DNA of 64,000 bases from Sporosarcina sp. Marseille-Q4063 (GCF_018309085.1 NZ_CP070502.1:2599001-2663000); one strand, 5' to 3'. Counted from the first letter of the stretch, positions 42,855 through 51,676 are shown. Numbers and translations: made by a program. Notes: generated by a model not told the origin, from the sequence alone.

Positions 42855-43928
42855 ATGGTAGAGACTGGAATTGTAGAGATTGGAAATTTGCTGTTGGAGT
42901 CTGGTGTTGTGCTCGACCAAGTCCATCTCGCTTACGAATGGGCAAAAGTTGAAAACGCGCCAACTGTGCTTGTCTGTCATGCATTAACCGGTAACCATAA
43001 AGTTATCGGTACGGAGGATAAGCCGGGTTGGTGGAATGGTTTAGTGGGCGACGGAAAAAGCATTGACTCGAATAACTTTTCCGTTATTTCGTTTAATGTT
43101 CTTGGCGGTTGTGATGGATCTACAGGTCCTTTATCAATCAACCCCAAGACAAACCTACCGTATCGGCAGCAATTTCCGGAAATTTCAATACGAGACATGG
43201 TTTATGCGGAGCGAAAAGCGCTATCGGTTCTTGGAATCGATAAATTGCATACAGTAATTGGCGGTTCACTCGGTGGCATGCGTGTTTTGGAATGGGGTAT
43301 CCTTTATCCAGATGATATGGATCTTTTATTGCCGCTTGCGGTAACGCCGTCTCTGAGCGCATATGGAATTGCTTTTAACTGCATTGGATTACATGCGATT
43401 GAGAGTGATGAAGACTTTGCTAATGGAAATTACGGAGAACCGGCTGACGTAAAGGGATTCGAGACAGCCCGTATGGCTGGAATGGTGACGTATCGGTCCA
43501 GTCAATTATTCAATGAGCGTTTTGCGCGCGATGAATCGAATAGCGGTGAGTACGAAGTCGAGTCGTATCTTCATCACATTGGGAAAAAGATCGCGACGCA
43601 TTTTGACCCAAATAGCTACTGCACACTGCTCCGTGCCATGAACACGCATGACCTAGGACGCGGCAGAGGTGGAATTCGAGAAGCGGCAAAACAAATCAAA
43701 GCGAAAACAGTCATGCTGGGATTCACGCATGATTTAATCTATCCGCCAGAATCAATTCGAGCATTCGCTCATCAATTGACGAATTCTAATTTTTGTTTGA
43801 TTAATACGGAATTTGGTCATGATGGATTTTTAACGGAATATAATAAATGGGGACTTTTCATCAAACAGTCCATGGAGGTGGCAACTTGTCGACAATCAAA
43901 GTCGCTATACTTGGCTTCGGTACTGTAG
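42855..43928 (+). CDS. metX: Homoserine O-acetyltransferase (MetX)
   Basis: 357 residues, alpha/beta hydrolase. VCHALTGNHKVIGTEDKPGWWNGLVGDGKSIDSNNFSVISFNVLGGCDGSTGP, nucleophile Ser in GGSLGGMRVLEW, and HDLIYPP and FGHDGFL supply the Asp and His of the triad. It acetylates (or, in some members, succinylates) homoserine for MetY. AACGAGGTGAG precedes the ATG. The last 43 bases overlap the start of the homoserine dehydrogenase gene. Confidence 0.95.
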   Translation: MVETGIVEIGNLLLESGVVLDQVHLAYEWAKVENAPTVLVCHALTGNHKVIGTEDKPGWWNGLVGDGKSIDSNNFSVISFNVLGGCDGSTGPLSINPKTNLPYRQQFPEISIRDMVYAERKALSVLGIDKLHTVIGGSLGGMRVLEWGILYPDDMDLLLPLAVTPSLSAYGIAFNCIGLHAIESDEDFANGNYGEPADVKGFETARMAGMVTYRSSQLFNERFARDESNSGEYEVESYLHHIGKKIATHFDPNSYCTLLRAMNTHDLGRGRGGIREAAKQIKAKTVMLGFTHDLIYPPESIRAFAHQLTNSNFCLINTEFGHDGFLTEYNKWGLFIKQSMEVATCRQSKSLYLASVL

Positions 43929-44872
43929 GTGAAGGCGTATACCGAATTTTAAATGAAAAAAAGAACGAAATTAAGTTGCAAACGGGTTATGCAATCGAGA
44001 TTTCGTCAATAGTAGTTCGTGATGTTGAAAAGAAAAGAATCGAAACGCCTGGCATCAAAATTACAGATTCCATTCAAGATGTTTTTGCAGATCCCGATAT
44101 AGACCTTATATTTGAAGCAATCATCGGAGAAGAGCCCGCATTCAAGTATCTTTCGAAAGCAATCTCGAAAGGAATAAATGTGATCACTGCAAACAAAACG
44201 ATGTTTGCTAAACATGGTCCAGCATTAATAGCGCAAGCAGAAAAACACGATGTGAAAATCGGGTTCGAAGCGACAACAGCTGGTGGGGTACCGATCATTC
44301 GTACGCTCGAAAACCTATTGAAGGCAGACCGGGTTCAACGTATTCAAGGAATATTAAACGGCACCTCAAACTTTATCTTAACGAAAATGAGGCAAGACAA
44401 CGTTCCGTTTGAAGTCGCGCTTGAAGAAGCACAGGCGAAAGGTTTTGCAGAAGCGGATCCGTCCGATGATATCGGCGGGAAGGATGCGTTTCGAAAACTA
44501 ATGATTTTGAGTGATTTAGCATTCGGGCGGCAGCCGAAGTGGGATGATATCGCCATCAGTGGGATTGACAAAATCCATGCTAACGATGTTTTAATTGCAA
44601 CGGAAAAAGGTCTTCGTTATCGACATATCGCAGACATTTCAATCGACGAAAACGGAATCCTTTCAGGAAGCGTCGGCCCGGTTCTGATTGGTCCAGAGCA
44701 TCCGCTCTACGGGGTTGATGGCGTGGACAATGCAATCATCGTTGATACTGAATACCTCGGTGCACTAACACTTATCGGACCAGGCGCGGGAATGTACCCG
44801 ACGGCAAGCGCAATGATTAGCGATTTTCTTCACATTGTGGGAAAACGCGAAAAAGTACTTATTCCGAGTTAA
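43886..44872 (+). CDS. hom: Homoserine dehydrogenase, short form without ACT domain
   Basis: 328 residues from TTG 43886 behind ATGGAGGTGG. VAILGFGTVGEGVYRIL is the NAD(P) site; KTMFAKHGPALIAQAEKHDVKIGFEATTAGGVPIIRTLENLL and GILNGTSNFILTKM the catalytic domain, with the catalytic Lys in GFAEADPSDDIGGKDAFRKL. It stops about 100 residues short of the usual Gram-positive Hom (about 430 residues), lacking the C-terminal ACT domain through which threonine inhibits. It is thus likely a copy dedicated to methionine synthesis and set by the riboswitch. An ATG at 43847 inside metX was rejected. Confidence 0.93.
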   Translation: MSTIKVAILGFGTVGEGVYRILNEKKNEIKLQTGYAIEISSIVVRDVEKKRIETPGIKITDSIQDVFADPDIDLIFEAIIGEEPAFKYLSKAISKGINVITANKTMFAKHGPALIAQAEKHDVKIGFEATTAGGVPIIRTLENLLKADRVQRIQGILNGTSNFILTKMRQDNVPFEVALEEAQAKGFAEADPSDDIGGKDAFRKLMILSDLAFGRQPKWDDIAISGIDKIHANDVLIATEKGLRYRHIADISIDENGILSGSVGPVLIGPEHPLYGVDGVDNAIIVDTEYLGALTLIGPGAGMYPTASAMISDFLHIVGKREKVLIPS

Positions 44873-44904
44873 GAACAAAAGCGCAAGGCGCCTGGAGCTA
44901 GACG

Positions 44905-44949
44905 AAAAAACGACTTACATTTTAAGAAACAAAATGTAAGTCGTTTTGT
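44905..44949. terminator. Bidirectional intrinsic terminator
   Basis: AACGACTTACATTTT / AAAATGTAAGTCGTT perfect 15-bp stem between the convergent hom and BCCT genes. Just before it (44877-44903) lies GCGCAAGGCGCCTGGAGCTA, a piece of an intergenic repeat common in Bacillales. Confidence 0.9.
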
Positions 44950-46442
44950 TATTTTCTTCTCTTCATTAAAAGCATTTCCGCTTTAAGCCCTTTAAGTAAC
45001 GAGAAAACCATCAGTAATATAATGAACGAGAACGGCAATGCTGCAATAATGATCGTGTTCTGCAAAGCAGTTAAACCGTTTACGGATAATAGGATGACAG
45101 CAATTGTCGACTGAATGGCCCCCCAACCAAGCTTCACTGCATTTGGCGGTGTTAACGAACCGTATGTTGACTGCATGCCAAGAACGAATGTCGCGGAGTC
45201 CGCGGAAGTAATAAAGAATGAAGCGATTAACAAGACTGCAATGATTGACAAGACCCATGGCCAAGGCATCACGCTAAACATTTCAAAAACAGTTAGCTCA
45301 GTCGACGATTTGGCTAAATCACGTGCACCTGTCCTTTGAATATTAACTGCTGTTGTACCGAATGTTGACAACCAGAAAGCCCCTAGAATTGTCGGCGCGA
45401 GTAAAACCCCGATTAGAAACTCCCGAATTGTACGTCCTTTTGATACGCGGGCGATAAACATACTAACAAACGGTGCCCAAGCAATCCACCATGACCAGTA
45501 GAATATCGTCCAACCATTTAGCCATTCCCGATTACCTTCATTGAGCGGCGCTGTTCGAAAACTCATTTCAATAAAGTTCGCCAAATAACCGCCGAAGGAA
45601 TCCGTAAACATATTCAGGATGAGCAATGTCGGTCCAAGAATAAGGACGAATAATAGAAGCACAACCGCTAAAACGAGATTCGTATTGGATAAGTATTTAA
45701 TCCCTCGACTAAGTCCCGACCAAGCCGATGAAACGAACAAAACAGTGACAACCGCAATAATAACGAGCTGGGGCAAAAACCCGATTTCCACACCAAATAG
45801 ATAATTCAAACCAGCATTAATTTGAACTGCACCGAAACCGAGGGAAGTAGCGACCCCAAACGTTGTAGCGAAAACAGCAAGAACATCGACGAGAATACCC
45901 CATGGACCTTCCATCTTTTTACCGAAAATAGGCTTCAATGTCGCTGAGATTAAACCCGGTTCTCCTTTGCGGAACTGGAAAAATGCTAGTGATAGGGCAA
46001 CGATTGCATACATAGCCCAAACATGAAATCCCCAGTGGAAAAATGAATAACGCAATCCTTCTTTAAATGCTGCCGCCGTATTAGGGTCGGCTGTCGCTGG
46101 ATCGACAGCGTAGTGGGACAATGGCTCGGCTGCTCCGTAGAAGACAAGTCCGATACCCATACCGGCAGAAAACAACATGGCAATCCAAGTGACCGTGGAA
46201 AATTGTGGTCGATCAGAATCTTTCCCGAGTCGGATTTTCCCGTACGGGCTTAAAATGATAAATACGCTTAACGCCACCATGAATGACATGAGCACCATGT
46301 AGTACCAGCCAAACGTTGAGGCAACGAAGTCTTTTATGGTCGTTGTAACTGCTTCAAAGCTCTCTGGGGCCAATGCGCCATAGCCAACTGCCAATATGAT
46401 CAGTGCCATTGTTATATAAAATACATTTGATATTTTTCTCAT
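44949..46442 (-). CDS. BCCT family transporter, copy 1
   Basis: 497 residues, 12 helices. GMGIGLVFYGAAEPLSHY is the betaine-binding Gly-rich motif of BCCT carriers, and WTIFYWSWWIAWAPFVSMFIARVSKGRTIREF the conserved Trp/aromatic segment. It takes up glycine betaine, choline or carnitine with sodium. Close paralogue (well over half identical) of the next gene. ATG follows AGGAGGAACT. Its C-terminus is short and has few charges, so osmosensing of the BetP kind is not obvious. Confidence 0.93.
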   Translation of the reverse strand: MRKISNVFYITMALIILAVGYGALAPESFEAVTTTIKDFVASTFGWYYMVLMSFMVALSVFIILSPYGKIRLGKDSDRPQFSTVTWIAMLFSAGMGIGLVFYGAAEPLSHYAVDPATADPNTAAAFKEGLRYSFFHWGFHVWAMYAIVALSLAFFQFRKGEPGLISATLKPIFGKKMEGPWGILVDVLAVFATTFGVATSLGFGAVQINAGLNYLFGVEIGFLPQLVIIAVVTVLFVSSAWSGLSRGIKYLSNTNLVLAVVLLLFVLILGPTLLILNMFTDSFGGYLANFIEMSFRTAPLNEGNREWLNGWTIFYWSWWIAWAPFVSMFIARVSKGRTIREFLIGVLLAPTILGAFWLSTFGTTAVNIQRTGARDLAKSSTELTVFEMFSVMPWPWVLSIIAVLLIASFFITSADSATFVLGMQSTYGSLTPPNAVKLGWGAIQSTIAVILLSVNGLTALQNTIIIAALPFSFIILLMVFSLLKGLKAEMLLMKRRK

Positions 46443-46656
46443 AGTTCCTCCTATAGAAATACGGATTAGACATAGTTTCCAACTATATCATATTCATTAT
46501 TAAATACAACCGCCGCAGTAGTGAACCATTAAAAACGTACTTTGGACCTTATATAGAATATTAGTACTAGAAATTTCTTTTTGTAGTTATTAGCCTAAAC
46601 CATTCTTAAGAGCTTTGGTATAGCACTTAAGCATTTGACAATCCCTCTTAACAAAA

Positions 46657-46695
46657 TACCCACCTTTTCAATTGTGTAAACTGAAAAGGTGGGTA
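46657..46695 (-). terminator. Intrinsic terminator of BCCT copy 2
   Basis: On the minus strand TACCCACCTTTTCA / TGAAAAGGTGGGTA form a perfect stem, followed by TTTTG. It separates the two BCCT genes. Confidence 0.88.
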
Positions 46696-46733
46696 ATAAA
46701 TATTATATATGTTATATGTTATATGTTTTTTCG

Positions 46734-48227
46734 CTACTTTTGTTTTTTCATTAATTTAACTTCTGCTCTGAGTGCCTTCATTAATGCAACGACCATAAGC
46801 AACATGACGAAGGAGAACGGCAAAGCTGCAATAATAATGGTGTTTTGTAGCGCGGTTAATCCGTTAACCGAAAGCAAAATGACGGCAATTGTTGACTGAA
46901 TCAGTCCCCAGACGAGTTTGACATTGTTCGGCGGCGTCAATGAACCTTTTGTAGACTGCATACCCAGCACGAAAGTTGCAGAGTCTGCCGACGTAATGAA
47001 AAACGAGGCAATTAATACTATGGCAACAACCGAAAGGAATAATGACCAAGGCATTGCGTCAAACATTTCAAAAATAGTCAATTCCGTACTGAACTTTGTT
47101 AAATCGACAAGACCGCTCATTTGAATATCAATTGCTGTTGTGCCGAATGCGGCAAACCAAAATGTACCTAAAATAGTGGGTGCAAAAAGTACGCCTGTTA
47201 AAAACTCTCGAATTGTCCGTCCTTTGGAAACACGGGCGATAAACATACTTACAAATGGGGCCCATGAAATCCACCAGGCCCAGTAGAAAATTGTCCAACC
47301 ATCGAGCCATGCCCGATCATCGCCGCCCATGGGCGCTGTACGAAAGCTCATCCTGACGAGACTCGAAATATAGTCACCTAACGAATCAGTAAACATATTA
47401 AGAATGAGTAAAGTCGGCCCAAGAATGACGATTAAGCCAAGAAGCAGAAATGCAACGACTAAGTTCGTGTTTGATAAATATTTGATACCTCTGCTTAATC
47501 CTGACCATGCAGATGCTATGAATAAAACCGTCACGACGGCAACAATGAAGAATTGTGAAGTAATGCCAATCTCAATTCCGAATAAGTGGTTGAGGCCTGC
47601 GTTAATTTGAACAGCACCGAAGCCGAGCGAAGTCGCGACGCCAAATGCAGTCGCAAATACGGCTAGAACATCAACGAGAATGCCCCAAGGACCTTCCATC
47701 TTTTTACCGAATATCGGCTTCAATGTTGCTGAAATTAAGCCCGGTTCATCTTTTCTGAACTGGAAGAATGCTAATGATAAGGCAATAACGCCATACATCG
47801 CCCAGACATGAAATCCCCAGTGAAAATAAGATTGTCGTAAGCCTTCTTTAAAGGCTGCAACTGTATTTGGATCTTCAGTCGCTGGACTAATTGCAAAGTG
47901 CGATAACGGTTCTGCGGCACCGTAAAACACAAGTCCGATTCCCATACCTGCAGAAAATAGCATGGCAATCCATGTCACGGTTGAAAATTGCGGACGGTCC
48001 GTGTCTTTTCCTAAACGAATTTTTCCATAAGGGCTTAAAAGAAGAAAAATTGCCAAGGCAACCATAAATGACATCAGCATCATATAATACCAACCGAACG
48101 TTGACGCGACGATGTCTTTGATGTTTGTGGTAACAGCCTCAAAACTTCCTGGCGCAATGGCACCGTAACCAACCGCTAAGATAATGAGCGCGATTGTTAT
48201 AAAAAATACATTTGATATTTTCTTCAT
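46734..48227 (-). CDS. BCCT family transporter, copy 2
   Basis: 497 residues, the same length and plan as copy 1, with identical runs such as SLGFGAVQINAGL and NTIIIAALPFSF. GMGIGLVFYGAAEPLSHF and WTIFYWAWWISWAPFVSMFIARVSKGRTIREF are conserved. The differences are spread along the protein, which suggests an old duplication with possible substrate divergence. Each copy has its own terminator and upstream gap, so they can be regulated apart. Confidence 0.93.
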   Translation of the reverse strand: MKKISNVFFITIALIILAVGYGAIAPGSFEAVTTNIKDIVASTFGWYYMMLMSFMVALAIFLLLSPYGKIRLGKDTDRPQFSTVTWIAMLFSAGMGIGLVFYGAAEPLSHFAISPATEDPNTVAAFKEGLRQSYFHWGFHVWAMYGVIALSLAFFQFRKDEPGLISATLKPIFGKKMEGPWGILVDVLAVFATAFGVATSLGFGAVQINAGLNHLFGIEIGITSQFFIVAVVTVLFIASAWSGLSRGIKYLSNTNLVVAFLLLGLIVILGPTLLILNMFTDSLGDYISSLVRMSFRTAPMGGDDRAWLDGWTIFYWAWWISWAPFVSMFIARVSKGRTIREFLTGVLFAPTILGTFWFAAFGTTAIDIQMSGLVDLTKFSTELTIFEMFDAMPWSLFLSVVAIVLIASFFITSADSATFVLGMQSTKGSLTPPNNVKLVWGLIQSTIAVILLSVNGLTALQNTIIIAALPFSFVMLLMVVALMKALRAEVKLMKKQK

Positions 48228-48491
48228 TTTTCCCCCTACTGATATTTGGTTTTTTGCACATAATTTTCAACTATACCAGAATCATTTTTTAAGGCAAATC
48301 AAGTTTTAAGGATAGTGTTCCGAGATTCGTAATTTTTATGCACCGTTTTATAGTTGTTCAAAGTGCTACAGAATCGGGATTCAGTAGTGGGGGATTATGT
48401 ACGAAACAAGTTTCTCTGTTGAAAATAAATCAATCAATAAATGAATACAAAGACGTGTTTTTGAAGGGGGGAATTCATGTCTTTGAACCTA

Positions 48492-48722
48492 CTAATCTTC
48501 GTCTTTTATATCGCGATCAGGTGGAAGAGGTTCATTCAACCATTCGGTCATTTGCTTTTTTGCAATTTCAAGTTGCTTAAAATAGAGTCCGAACTGGTCT
48601 TGGTTAATCATAAACTGCTCACCGTCATGAACAGCGCGAATACGACCTTCCAAGACGTATTGAGTGACTTGTTCGACAGGCATACCAAGATGCTCGGCGG
48701 CCTTGGAAATTGTGATATACAT
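48492..48722 (-). CDS. Excisionase-type helix-turn-helix protein
   Basis: 76 residues. MYITISKAAEHLGMPVEQVTQYVLEGRIRAVHDGEQFMINQDQF is the MerR/excisionase (HTH_17) fold. ATG 48722 follows CTAAGGAGCG. The tail is acidic. Such genes occur alone in Bacillales chromosomes, so it need not belong to the nearby mobile element. Confidence 0.8.
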   Translation of the reverse strand: MYITISKAAEHLGMPVEQVTQYVLEGRIRAVHDGEQFMINQDQFGLYFKQLEIAKKQMTEWLNEPLPPDRDIKDED

Positions 48723-48740
48723 CGTTTCGCACGCTCCTTA

Positions 48741-48780
48741 GTAAAATACCCGCCATTTCAAACTGAAATGGCGGGTATTA
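48741..48780 (-). terminator. Intrinsic terminator after queT
   Basis: TACCCGCCATTTCA / TGAAATGGCGGGTA perfect 14-bp stem between queT and the HTH gene, both on the minus strand. Confidence 0.85.
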
Positions 48781-48784
48781 AATA

Positions 48785-49267
48785 TTAAATAAGTTTCTTG
48801 AAATCCAATCGCTTGTCTAAAGCCATAAAAATTGGAATACCAATGGTCATAACGACGAATTCGCCAATTGCAACGGTTACCCATCCAATGAGGAAAGGCA
48901 GTTCGAAAACAATGTTCAATTCGATGGCGATTAAGAACCCAAAGAACGAGAAACAGATTGTATTAAACATCATCCGTTTAACAATGCCGTTTATAAACTT
49001 CGCGGAGAAAATAGTGACCGCAAGTGAAATGGCAGTCATTCCGACACCGAAAACGATGTCATATATGCCAAGTGGTGAAAATAGATTGGCGATGAAGACG
49101 CCGATGACTATTCCGAAAAAGTATTTCTTATCGAATACAATGAGATGGTTGAACATCTCCGAAATCCTGAATTGGATATTTGAAAATGCTAAAGGCAAAA
49201 TTGCCAATGTGACGGCAACATACAAAGCGGCAATAATCCCGCTCGTAGCCATAGTTCTAATGTTCAT
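48785..49267 (-). CDS. queT: QueT family queuosine-precursor transporter
   Basis: 160 residues, about five helices. MATSGIIAALYVAVTLAILPLAFSNIQFRISEMFNHLIVFDKKYFFGIVIGVFIANLFSPLGIYDIVFG is the QueT signature (QFRISE...N). It acts as the S-component of an ECF importer for preQ1/preQ0. A type I preQ1 riboswitch covers its ribosome site, which confirms the role. Confidence 0.95.
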   Translation of the reverse strand: MNIRTMATSGIIAALYVAVTLAILPLAFSNIQFRISEMFNHLIVFDKKYFFGIVIGVFIANLFSPLGIYDIVFGVGMTAISLAVTIFSAKFINGIVKRMMFNTICFSFFGFLIAIELNIVFELPFLIGWVTVAIGEFVVMTIGIPIFMALDKRLDFKKLI

Positions 49268-49276
49268 TATTCATTT

Positions 49277-49316
49277 CTCCTTAGTTTTTTATCGTGGGAT
49301 GGTTACGAACCACGTC
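49277..49316 (-). promoter_or_regulatory. preQ1 type I riboswitch
   Basis: On the minus strand GACGTGGTTCGTAACCATCC, then CACGATAAAAAACTAAGGAG. CGTGG/CCACG form the stem, GGTTCG and ACCATCCC the binding loop, and the A-rich tail AAAAAACTA folds back. AAGGAG, the ribosome site of queT, is part of the tail, so ligand binding would block translation. Confidence 0.9.
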
Positions 49317-49351
49317 TTGAAACCCCATGTTTAATGGAGTTTGCAAGTTCT

Positions 49352-49380
49352 ATTATAACCCATGTGTAATATTTGTGTAA
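49352..49380 (-). promoter_or_regulatory. queT promoter
   Basis: On the minus strand TTACAC, 17 bp, TATAAT. The -35 end lies only 16 bases from the integrase stop, at the edge of the mobile element. Confidence 0.65.
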
Positions 49381-49383
49381 TAT
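49363..49383. repeat. TGTGTAATAT direct repeat at the mobile element edge
   Basis: Two copies of TGTGTAATAT, at 49363-49372 and 49374-49383, abut the end of the integrase gene. They are candidates for integrase arm sites or part of attL. The right end is not in the window, so the att core cannot be named. Confidence 0.5.
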
Positions 49384-49396
49384 GATTTGAAATAAA

Positions 49397-50497
49397 TTAT
49401 ATTTGTGCAAAAACCTCTAACATCTTTTTCTCGTCTCTCTCTCTTAATTCTTTAATCATGTGTGAGTATACGCGAATCGTTGTATCAACATCGGCATGTC
49501 CTAATCGTTCAGATACATAGTGAATAGAAATACCTTTATAAAGTAAAATGCTTGCGTGTGTGTGTCTCATACCATGTATAGAAACAGGTTCTATTTTTAA
49601 TGAGATTAGCAATTTCTTCAGACTTTTATTTACAGCCGTGTTACTGATTACTTTATATTTTGAAGCGGGACTATAAAAGACGAGCTGGTAAATATTATCG
49701 GGAGTTTTGGCAAACATTTTTTTAAATTCACTCATTGTTCGATTATCCATTTTAATAATTCGATTAGATTCTTTGGTTTTTGTTTTTTTTATCTCTGCAT
49801 CACTTGTAGGTAAATATCTACGTGTTTTATTAATTTTTATAGTATTGTTTTTAAAATCAAAATCGTTTCTCGTTAATCCAATCATTTCTCCAAAACGCAT
49901 TCCACTAGTTAGAGCTAAAAGTATAACATAGTATACTACACTATTATCTAGATTTTTTAGTAGTACATCTAATAATATTTCACTTTCCCCCCAATGTAAA
50001 AACTTTTCCTCAACAGGTTTTCCATCATTACCAGTTAAGACAATATTTCTGGTGAAATCTCGATGTATAATTTCCTCATCTATTGCTTCTAAAACACATG
50101 CCCGTATTTGCGAGTTTATTTTTTTCATAGTTTCTTTCGCCCGATTTTCTCCAACTTTATTTAGGAATAATTGATAATCACTTTTTTCAATTTCTTGAAT
50201 CGGTATATCGTTAAAATAGCTACTAATTATATTTAGAGTGTTTTTGTAATGATATTGAGTTGTTGAATCAAGATTACTCTTATAAAGCGAAATCCATTTT
50301 TCGAAATAAATATTAAATGGTTTTGGTTTAATAGCAACTTTAATTCCTTTATTTAGTTTTGTTTCTACTTCCATGGCGGCAACTTGTGCTTCTTTTTTTG
50401 TTCGAAAACCCCCTTTTCTTATAGGTTTAAGCTTACCATTTACATAATGGCTAACTGTATATTGCCAAGACTTACCTCTCTTTATAAATGAGGCCAT
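49397..50497 (-). CDS. int: Tyrosine recombinase (ICE/phage integrase)
   Basis: 366 residues. The N-terminal AP2-like arm-binding domain (SWQYTVSHYVNGKLKPIRKGGFRTKKEAQ) precedes a SAM-like core-binding domain. The catalytic domain shows LTSGMRFGEMIGL (Arg), HGMRHTHASIL (His-x-x-Arg), LGHADVDTTIRVYSH (His and nucleophile Tyr). ICEBs1 Int has this layout. The ATG is preceded by AAAGGATATC. The gene is AT-richer than its left neighbours, in line with transfer. Confidence 0.95.
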   Translation of the reverse strand: MASFIKRGKSWQYTVSHYVNGKLKPIRKGGFRTKKEAQVAAMEVETKLNKGIKVAIKPKPFNIYFEKWISLYKSNLDSTTQYHYKNTLNIISSYFNDIPIQEIEKSDYQLFLNKVGENRAKETMKKINSQIRACVLEAIDEEIIHRDFTRNIVLTGNDGKPVEEKFLHWGESEILLDVLLKNLDNSVVYYVILLALTSGMRFGEMIGLTRNDFDFKNNTIKINKTRRYLPTSDAEIKKTKTKESNRIIKMDNRTMSEFKKMFAKTPDNIYQLVFYSPASKYKVISNTAVNKSLKKLLISLKIEPVSIHGMRHTHASILLYKGISIHYVSERLGHADVDTTIRVYSHMIKELRERDEKKMLEVFAQI

Positions 50498-50527
50498 ATT
50501 ATTGATATCCTTTCAATGAAGATATTT

Positions 50528-51028
50528 TTATTTCGCCAATAAACAAACCATTTGATTCTGTAACCATTTCTCTAGTCTTGCATTTGCAAATGTATGTTCA
50601 ACATTGAATAGAGTTGCAATAAGTCCAACTGCTTCGCATCTAAGCTGGGGTAATTCCAAATGATTCAACATGAATGTTGGGATGCAGAAATGAAATGCAA
50701 ACTGTTCTGCTTGCCACTCTTGATACTCACGAAAGGGATCGTTCATAGAGAACTGGTATCCCTCATGGTTCAAAATGTGAGCCAGCTCATGTGCAAAGTC
50801 CTGCCAAATTTCCTGTTTTGTTTGATTCTCATTAAGAAAAATACTGTAAGTCCCTCCCAAATTATTCGCTTCACTAGACTCATCGAAGTAATAGATATTG
50901 ATTTGTAAAATGTCTGAAATAGTTTCGATAAGAGCGTCATGGTAAAGCTGTGACGGTTCTGAAATGTTTAGCAAACGATAAATGGAAAAAACCTTTTCTT
51001 CTATTAAGGACAGACCAGAAAGTTTCAA
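50528..51028 (-). CDS. immA: ImmA/IrrE family metallopeptidase
   Basis: 166 residues from TTG 51028. DFAHELAHILNHEG is the HExxH zinc motif, and WQAEQFAFHFCIPTFML supplies the downstream Glu ligand. ImmA proteins cleave the ImmR repressor after DNA damage or cell-cell signals and so switch on the ICE. In ICEBs1 immR and immA overlap; here 121 bases with a hairpin separate them. The start codon is uncertain; AAAGGATG lies about 12 bases upstream. Confidence 0.88.
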   Translation of the reverse strand: MKLSGLSLIEEKVFSIYRLLNISEPSQLYHDALIETISDILQINIYYFDESSEANNLGGTYSIFLNENQTKQEIWQDFAHELAHILNHEGYQFSMNDPFREYQEWQAEQFAFHFCIPTFMLNHLELPQLRCEAVGLIATLFNVEHTFANARLEKWLQNQMVCLLAK

Positions 51029-51092
51029 ATTTAATTCGACATCCTTTTCACGAACTGATAGGAATGTATGTTCGGTTGATGGTTATAATAAT

Positions 51093-51119
51093 ACCCTATC
51101 TCAATAAAAAAGATAGGGT
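51093..51119 (-). terminator. Hairpin between immR and immA
   Basis: ACCCTATCT / AGATAGGGT, 9-bp stem. It is followed on the minus strand by ATTATTATAA, not a pure T-run, so it is probably a partial terminator that lowers immA expression. Confidence 0.5.
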
Positions 51120-51149
51120 TTATATTTTTCTGTGATTTTAAAAGACGTT

Positions 51150-51503
51150 TTATTTATCTGCGTTTTTAATAATATCCCACATTTTACGCAATTTCCGCAA
51201 ATCTTCTTCATCAGAATTAGGTAATTCCGAGTGCCAACGTTTTAAGTCAGGATCGGAAATAGCTTTTTGGAATCCCTCTTCGTCATTGTCATAAGGGGAA
51301 AGGTTATTCGTGCGGCCAAGAAGGAAATCAGTTGAAACATTATAAAGATCTGCCAATTTCTTTAATATTTCAGTATCAGGATCACGATAATCTCTTTCAT
51401 AGTTCGATAATACAGCATTGGTAATCCCAACTTTTTTTGCTACATCTACCTGTGACCAATTTCTTTTTTCTCTTTCCTTTTTTAACCGAACTCCTAAGCT
51501 CAT
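51150..51503 (-). CDS. immR: ImmR-like XRE family repressor
   Basis: 117 residues. SLGVRLKKEREKRNWSQVDVAKKVGITNAVLSNYERDYRDPDTEILKKLADLYNVSTDFLLGR is a HTH_3 domain with a C-terminal acidic tail, as in ICEBs1 ImmR. Repeats of AACGTAAAGTT flank its promoter and the divergent one. ImmA at 50528 should cut it. The ATG follows AAATGGTGATT, so translation is likely weak. Confidence 0.9.
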   Translation of the reverse strand: MSLGVRLKKEREKRNWSQVDVAKKVGITNAVLSNYERDYRDPDTEILKKLADLYNVSTDFLLGRTNNLSPYDNDEEGFQKAISDPDLKRWHSELPNSDEEDLRKLRKMWDIIKNADK

Positions 51504-51537
51504 ATAATCACCATTTCCATTTTTCTCACCTATAAGT

Positions 51538-51566
51538 AATTATACCCTAATTCAACGTAAAGTTAA
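51538..51566 (-). promoter_or_regulatory. immR promoter with operator
   Basis: On the minus strand TATAAT (51543 to 51538) lies 16 bp downstream of TTAACT. The operator-like TTCAACGTAAAGTTAA (51551-51566) covers the spacer and -35, suggesting autoregulation. Confidence 0.65.
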
Positions 51567-51573
51567 TACTTTT

Positions 51574-51652
51574 CAACTAAAAGTTGAGTTACGACTTGAC
51601 AATAAACGTTAAGTTGAATATAGTGAGGTTACAAATTAAACTTTACGTTGAA
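51574..51652 (+). promoter_or_regulatory. Rightward ICE promoter with ImmR operators
   Basis: TTGACA (51596-51601), 17 bp, TATAGT (51619-51624). The spacer holds AAACGTTAAGTTGAA (51604-51618), CAACTAAAAGTTG lies at 51574-51586, and TTAAACTTTACGTTGAA at 51636-51652. Together with 51551 these make four dyads of the form AACKTWAAGTT around one promoter. Confidence 0.75.
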
Positions 51653-51676
51653 TCAATAATTTTAGGTGGTGAATAA

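Noticed and set aside
48338..48788. Plus-strand frames opposite the excisionase-type gene
   Set aside because: They are antisense to a gene with a clear helix-turn-helix and ribosome site.
49320..49396. tRNA gene as ICE attachment site
   Set aside because: No tRNA-like cloverleaf or 3' tRNA end is visible at the left junction.
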